Assembly: GCA_900469445.1 (NCBI GenBank)
Contig: UBXM01000031.1
Location: 48,140-112,139, forward strand
Reading direction: 5' to 3'
From: Hyphomicrobiales bacterium
Lineage (GTDB): Bacteria; Pseudomonadota; Alphaproteobacteria; Rhizobiales; Rhizobiaceae
Length of the DNA stretch: 64,000 nt
Positions 59,873-64,000 of the stretch are shown piece after piece (position 1 is the stretch's first letter; every line of letters starts with the position of its first letter). Under the pieces are notes generated by a model. The model saw only the letters and a program-made list of their open reading frames with translations. It was not told where the DNA came from and ran no database searches. The position numbers were made by a program, and so were the translations under genes.

Positions 59873-60469
59873 CCTCCACCAAAGGTGGAGGTTTGAAACG
59901 CTGCGCTTGAACCGCTAGAGGCGGTTTTGCTATACGTTAGTAGCTACGATTAAAGAGGTCGGGAAAGTCGGAAGCTTTGTCGACCTTTTCATGATTACGG
60001 ATATAACGTCTGACGACCTGCTCATCATAGCCAGCCGTAGACACGACGTATCCTCGCGCCCAAAAGTGATATCCCTTGTAGCGCCGCTTGCGGGCACATT
60101 TATTGGCAACGTGGAGCGCCGTTTTGCCCTTCAAAAAGCCCACTACGTGCGCAACTGAGTATTTCGGCGGGATTGAGATCAACATATGCACGTGGTCGGG
60201 CATCAGGTGCCTCTCATCAATCTCGCATTCTTTTTGTCGAGCAAGCCTATGCAAAAGCTCACCCAATTCACGCCTTACGTCCCCGTAAAGCCTTTTCGTT
60301 CGGTACTTACTTGAGAAAACGACATGGTACTGGCAGTTCCAAGTCGCGTGCGACTGCGATCGTTCGCCCATTAAACCTCCGGTCTCTGTCGGCGCCAGTT
60401 CAGCGGTCCAACCCGGTGGTTCCTCCACTACGATGTAGAACTCGTCCAGTCCTCCACCGGAGGTGGAGG
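59873..60469 (-). mobile_element. IS200/IS605-family element without tnpB
   Basis: Both ends carry the same perfect 8-bp hairpin: CCTCCACC-AAA-GGTGGAGG (59873-59891) and CCTCCACC-GGA-GGTGGAGG (60451-60469). Between them is one Y1 transposase gene. Such hairpins are the recognition sites for single-strand transposition. Exact cleavage points cannot be set from this sequence; true ends lie a few bases outside the hairpins. Confidence 0.75.
59937..60371 (-). CDS. tnpA: IS200/IS605 Y1 transposase TnpA
   Basis: 144 aa from ATG 60371 (MGERSQSHATWNCQYHVVF). HUH motif in LMPDHVHMLI, catalytic Tyr in STAGYDEQVVRRYI, and FWARGYVVS are all present. Single-strand peel-and-paste transposase. Complete, so possibly active. 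Confidence 0.9.
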   Translation of the reverse strand: MGERSQSHATWNCQYHVVFSSKYRTKRLYGDVRRELGELLHRLARQKECEIDERHLMPDHVHMLISIPPKYSVAHVVGFLKGKTALHVANKCARKRRYKGYHFWARGYVVSTAGYDEQVVRRYIRNHEKVDKASDFPDLFNRSY

Positions 60470-60487
60470 TTTACTTCCATCATAAGG

Positions 60488-60520
60488 AACGGTGGGATGG
60501 ATATCATCCATCCCACCGTT
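60488..60520. terminator. Perfect 15-bp inverted repeat
   Basis: AACGGTGGGATGGAT, loop ATC, ATCCATCCCACCGTT. It follows the minus-strand DUF1236 gene by 20 nt and separates it from the IS element; a strong terminator although the T-run is short. Confidence 0.7.
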
Positions 60521-60539
60521 TCGGTCCGGCCACTCTTTC

Positions 60540-60935
60540 TCAGTTGATCACCTGGATCACCTTGCGGCTCGAAGGCTCGACAATGACGCGCTGCTTGTTC
60601 ACGATGGCGTAGGAATAATTCGGATTCTCCGGAACCTGCTGAACGACAACTGTCGAAGGAAGCGGTTCACCGACGACCACTTGTTCCTTCACTACGACGG
60701 TATCGGATGGCATGGGAGCTTCACGGACGTAAGTAACAACACGTTCAGGCGGCGGGTCGATAGCCGTTCCGGCGACTGCGCCGACAACACCACCAACAGC
60801 TGCTCCCACCGGACCACCGACAATTGCGCCCGTCACCGCACCGCCGGCAGCGCCGTTTACCGTAGACTGCTGCGCCGTGACACTACCCGCTGCGAGCATT
60901 GCAGCGGCAAAAACTCCGAGTTGCTTCTTGTTCAT
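60540..60935 (-). CDS. Secreted DUF1236-type protein (copy 2)
   Basis: 131 aa from ATG 60935 (MNKKQLGVFAAAMLAAG) after AGGAG. Signal peptide to VTAQQ, the Gly/Ala zipper stretch, and PENPNYSYAIVNKQRVIVEPSSRKVIQVI. About 75% identical to copy 1 at 7381. Envelope protein; role unknown. Confidence 0.82.
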   Translation of the reverse strand: MNKKQLGVFAAAMLAAGSVTAQQSTVNGAAGGAVTGAIVGGPVGAAVGGVVGAVAGTAIDPPPERVVTYVREAPMPSDTVVVKEQVVVGEPLPSTVVVQQVPENPNYSYAIVNKQRVIVEPSSRKVIQVIN

Positions 60936-61571
60936 CTGCTTTCTCCTATCGAACGAGATATCCGTCGCACAACCAATGAAGCAGGTACCCATGAGGTTCC
61001 CGACAGGGACTTTTTGCCTAATCTCGCCTCGCCATTTTACGACTTTCGGCCCTGGCGATCCAACTTGAACCAAGATCCTGCATCGGGCCGACTGAGGCGT
61101 GATCATTTCGACGCCTGCGTGCGGCGGCCACGAAGAGGAGCCCAGCTGACAGCGCCAATCCTGTCGAGGGGGCAAAGAGCGGTGCGTCACTCACAAAGCG
61201 GATGCTAGCCTCTGCTCGTTGCCAGGATCTTCGACAACAACCTCACGATCCCGCCGCGTCGATCTACAGCATGCAGAAGCTGCTCAACCAATTGATCCCA
61301 TTTGCGAGGCTGCGTCGGATGGCGGCGATGGGCTGCGATGGGCTGCGATGGGCTGCGATGGGCTGCGATGGGCTGCGAGCAGCTCATCAACGAGCAGGGG
61401 GATCGATGCCAGACAAGTTTTCGTGCCTGGACCATCCTGTCGATTAGCAAGATGCTGTGTGGTAGCCGGGTTCATCGAACGCAACGTAAGCGCGGGCATC
61501 CGCAAAAATTACGGTCACGCGGCGCCAATGACCGTCTTGACCATTCACCACCAAGCTTGTTCATTCACGCT
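60936..61571. other. Stretch containing a tandem repeat, no supported gene
   Basis: Holds the 10-bp tandem repeat listed separately. Frames across it are repeat-driven and lack ribosome sites. It may include the promoter of the pRiA4b-like gene. Confidence 0.4.
61327..61376 (+). repeat. Tandem repeat, five copies of a 10-bp unit
   Basis: GATGGGCTGC repeated five times without a mismatch. The unit is not a multiple of three, so it is unlikely to code for protein. Probably a slippage-prone site. Confidence 0.9.
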
Positions 61572-62195
61572 ATGTTCAAAGCTTCAAACGCCGCCCAGAT
61601 CAAAGTTTCTATCGACGAGATCCATCCGGACGTCTGGCGCCGATTGATCCTGCCAGTCCACTGGAATCTGGAACAGCTGCATCTTGGAATCCAGGCTGCG
61701 TTCAATTGGTGGAATTATCACCTCTATGAGTTTCGCGTCGGTGGTCTACGCTATGGCGACGTCGAGATCCTGACCGAGGACGCGACTGACGAGGATCCTC
61801 GGGTGTTCTATCAGACGGAGGTTCGCTTGCTGGATTTCGAGCAAGGGGCTGTATTCGCCTACCATTACGATTTCGGGGACGGCTGGCGACATACTGTCGT
61901 TATCGAGGAATTTCTGTCACTTGCTACAACGCCGAAGCAAGGCAGCTGTATCGCCGGCGAAAGAGCGCGCCCGCCCGAAGATGTTGGTGGCGTGTCAGGT
62001 TACGAGCGTTTCCTCGAGATCATCGCGGACCGGGATGATCCCGAATTCGAAGAGACCATTCGTTGGTGCGGTGGTCACTTCGATGCCGATTGGTTCGATC
62101 TCGCAATGACCGACAAAGATCTCCGCAATGCTCTTCGCTCAAATGTCAAACGGCGCCTTTACCAACCGAAGCCAAAAGCTATTCCGAAAAAATGA
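61572..62195 (+). CDS. Plasmid pRiA4b ORF-3-like protein
   Basis: 207 aa from ATG 61572 (MFKASNAAQIKVSIDEI). PDVWRRLILPVHWNLEQLHLGIQAAF, DFGDGWRHTVVIEE, GERARPPEDVGGVSGYERFLE are hallmark motifs of the pRiA4b ORF-3 family. These occur on rhizobial plasmids and near mobile elements; function is not known, and a regulatory or DNA-related role has been suggested by context only. Confidence 0.9.
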   Translation: MFKASNAAQIKVSIDEIHPDVWRRLILPVHWNLEQLHLGIQAAFNWWNYHLYEFRVGGLRYGDVEILTEDATDEDPRVFYQTEVRLLDFEQGAVFAYHYDFGDGWRHTVVIEEFLSLATTPKQGSCIAGERARPPEDVGGVSGYERFLEIIADRDDPEFEETIRWCGGHFDADWFDLAMTDKDLRNALRSNVKRRLYQPKPKAIPKK

Positions 62196-62456
62196 CCGAG
62201 CGGAATGCCGGAGCGCAAGCATCATGCGGCGCCGTGCTCACGCCAAATTTTCCGGGTCGGGCGCTCGATATGACAGGAGCGATAAGCTGCCAAAGCGCTT
62301 TCGTGGCTCCGCAACAAGACCTGCTTTGTTGCGCCGCAGGATGGACGTCAATCTTTGAGTGTGTATGCTCAGTCTATCGTCAACGAAGGACCTCGTAGGC
62401 GGTGACGGCTAAGGGTGACTACGCGCTCTTGCCCGCCGGACGGAAAGGAGGAGCGA

Positions 62457-63125
62457 ATGCTCGTATCCGTAAATGCAAGCCGCAGCACGGATCTCCGCAA
62501 TTTTCTCTACAAATGGGCATGCCGCTATTCGCCCAGCGAAGCATGTTGCCGTCGGATCGTCGAACGAACGATCGCAAGCGCAGCTTTCGACATCGACCAG
62601 TTTTCGGAAAAGCCCATCCCCACCGGCTTACGTTGCTTGCACACCAGATCGCGCTTGAGGAGATTGGCATTGCAGCTGACCATTCGACAGCAGCTTCCAA
62701 TGTCCTTTCCCTCGCCGGCCGTCGATACCTGATCGTTGAAGATGATTATCTTCTTGCGACGGACCTATTGAGAACACTTGATCGCGCCGGAGCCTCGGTA
62801 TTCGGTCCGGTGGGCAATGTTGAAACGCGCGATGGAAATCGCCGAGGATAACGGATTTGCGCTCGACGGCGCCATCCTCGATATCAAGCTGGATGACGGT
62901 TTGGACTATCCGGCGGCTTCTACTTTCGCTAAGCGCAAGATGCCGTTTCTCTTCCTCAGCGGATACGACAGGAAATCAGTTCCAGACGAGTTCGCCGAGG
63001 TCACCTACCTTGTGAAGCCCTGCAGCGACGAAGAGCTTCTACTTGCTGTCAAGGCGCTCAAGGATGGGCGGCCAAAGGAAGCAGAGAAGGCGTCCCGGTC
63101 TGTTTCGGCCAGCGCGACGCCCTAA
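62457..63125 (+). pseudogene. Possible sigma2-like plus receiver protein, two frameshifts
   Basis: ATG 62457 follows a strong AAGGAGG. The first frame (LRNFLYKWACRYSPSEACC, VERTIASAAFDIDQFSEKP) resembles region 2 of ECF sigma factors. A 1-nt loss near 62610 moves to LTLLAHQIALEEI then the receiver start (RRYLIVEDDYLLATDLLRTL); an extra A near 62827 moves to MEIAEDNGFALDGAILDIKLDDG, FLFLSGYDR and LVKPCSDEELL. The combined order sigma-like then receiver is that of PhyR-type anti-anti-sigma regulators, but with only region 2. Errors in the sequence are possible. Confidence 0.5.
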
Positions 63126-63214
63126 CGCGCCGGCCTGAGGTTCGGCTTGCTTCTGTCTTGCCACGGCGTCGTGCAAGCATATTATGGGCTGCGAGCAAAC
63201 ATGTCAGTGACGCG

Positions 63215-63451
63215 ATGAACCAGCATCAGCCCTTATCCGAACGCTCCGAACTTTCTGGCCGTTACACCGACAATGGGATTGCCGTCCTTGTGGAAATCTT
63301 CCGCCCCTCAGGCGCGAATGATTGGCGGATGGAAGTGATAAGCCTAGAAGACCAGCTCACCGACTGGAATGAACCCTTCGCGTCAGCTCATGAGGCATGG
63401 GAAGAATTCATCTATGTCGTCAATACGGAGGGGATCGCAGTTTTCCTTTAG
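63215..63451 (+). CDS. Conserved small hypothetical protein (family A, copy 2)
   Basis: 78 aa from ATG 63215 (MNQHQPLSERSELSGRYTDNG). Intact paralogue of the gene at 3640; HEAWEEFIYVVNTEGIAVFL at the end. Followed after 21 nt by family B. Function unknown. Confidence 0.75.
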   Translation: MNQHQPLSERSELSGRYTDNGIAVLVEIFRPSGANDWRMEVISLEDQLTDWNEPFASAHEAWEEFIYVVNTEGIAVFL

Positions 63452-63472
63452 CGCCACCCGACGTCATCGAGG

Positions 63473-63736
63473 ATGAGCAGATTGGCAATCGACAGCGACA
63501 GACGGCGAATGATCTTCGATCAGGTCCGCGCCAAGGCGATGTCGCGAGGCACGCCTATTGACGATGATCCACAGTTCTTGGCGTGGGTAGAGCTGTGGAT
63601 CAGCGGCGAATACGAGATGTCTGAACTTAGGTCTCGATACAATGACCTCGCGACACGTCGAACCCAGCGATCCAAGTCTGCCGCTGGTGCATTGGAACCC
63701 GTCGCCTCCGAAGCTACTACCCCGGATACCGACTGA
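63473..63736 (+). CDS. Small hypothetical protein (family B, intact copy)
   Basis: 87 aa from ATG 63473 (MSRLAIDSDRRRMIFDQV) after GAGG. WVELWISGEYEMSELRSRYNDL in the middle. The other copy at 3905 is frameshifted. Its 3' end overlaps the end of a convergent diguanylate cyclase gene by 20 nt. Confidence 0.7.
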   Translation: MSRLAIDSDRRRMIFDQVRAKAMSRGTPIDDDPQFLAWVELWISGEYEMSELRSRYNDLATRRTQRSKSAAGALEPVASEATTPDTD

Positions 63737-64000
63737 ACCTGACGGCATCTTTTCCGGCGGCCTTCGCTTCATACAGAAGCGCGTCGGCTTGCTTCAGGAG
63801 TTCGGAAACATCACGCTTTTCGCCCGTCCAGATGCCGCCAATGCTGGTGCGGACGTCAGCGATCTCATTGGAAATTCGGATAGGCTCTTTCATCCGTGCG
63901 AGGATCCGCTCAGCAGCCGCTTCGCCCGTGGACCGATCACCCGCAACAACCACGACGAATTCATCCCCGCCCGTGCGTGCCTGTAGTGGCCCCCTAAATC
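63717..64000 (-). CDS. GGDEF-domain protein, C-terminal part, truncated by window edge
   Basis: The minus strand enters from the edge and reads RTGGDEFVVVVAGDR, then SIGGIWTGEKRDVSELLKQADALLYEAKAAGKDAVRFSR and a stop at 63717. TGGDEF gives an intact active-site loop. Sequence just before it (FRGPLQA) is unlike a usual GGDEF domain, so the gene may be interrupted at or near the window end. Confidence 0.75.
   Translation of the reverse strand, partial: FRGPLQARTGGDEFVVVVAGDRSTGEAAAERILARMKEPIRISNEIADVRTSIGGIWTGEKRDVSELLKQADALLYEAKAAGKDAVRFSRYPG

Noticed and set aside
61302..61571. Upstream extension of the pRiA4b-like protein through the tandem repeat
   Set aside because: The extra residues come from the 10-bp repeat and non-coding sequence; family members start at the ATG at 61572.
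1..64000. CRISPR arrays, rRNA genes, tRNA genes, replication origin
   Set aside because: No regularly spaced direct repeats, no rRNA or complete tRNA structures and no repABC or dnaA-type genes were seen.

Overview
The window looks like an accessory region (plasmid or chromosomal island) of a Rhizobiaceae alphaproteobacterium (Rhizobium/Agrobacterium/Neorhizobium type). The signs are rhizobial family content (DUF982 proteins, HWE-type histidine kinases, a pRiA4b ORF-3 protein, ROSE-type heat-shock leader, alphaproteobacterial RpoH promoters), a moderately high GC content and many small rhizobial proteins of unknown function. This assignment is inference from gene families; no database was searched.

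Layout. 1-10 kb: a signalling block with a partial phytochrome-type histidine kinase, an Rcp1-type response regulator, a large hybrid kinase, a CHASE4-GGDEF-EAL protein and a chemoreceptor. 11-12.4 kb: an intact ISAzo13-family insertion sequence with a 3-bp target duplication. 12.5-19.5 kb: a metal island with a CsoR/RcnR-type repressor and NreB-like, YqaA and NicO-type membrane proteins on one side, a His-rich protein, a HupE-like protein and a membrane anchor on the other, then chromate genes chrA and a rhodanese-chrB fusion. 19.7-21.5 kb: VapBC and a Fic protein. 21.9-25.6 kb: an arsenic operon (arsR, acetyltransferase, arsC, acr3, arsC, arsH) with a perfect operator over the arsR start. 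25.8-32.2 kb: a KaiC-like ATPase overlapping an HWE kinase, followed by a receiver protein and facing a large GAF/PAS hybrid kinase. 32.5-48.9 kb: a stress-related patchwork of small genes: Mn-catalase, three cspA copies, DUF982 proteins, an acyl carrier protein, a transglutaminase and several gene fossils. 49.3-54 kb: a heat-shock block (htpG, hsp20 with a ROSE-like leader, a groEL fragment). 54-64 kb: another HWE kinase/receiver pair, a second GGDEF-EAL locus, an IS200/IS605 element and second copies of genes from the 3.6-7.8 kb region.

The strongest theme is paralogy inside one window. Two RMF/CrpP-like + GGDEF-EAL loci share a conserved divergent promoter with the same palindrome and direct repeats. 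There are three cspA genes that share a 19-nt 3' element, three HWE kinases plus one fossil with three small receivers, two DUF1236 proteins, and two copies plus one fossil of a 79-aa gene. Many copies are decayed (rpsU, groEL, PHB depolymerase, DUF982, a sigma2-like/receiver gene), so the region is being remodelled by duplication and decay. Small genes of 40-51 codons that are easy to miss are listed separately.
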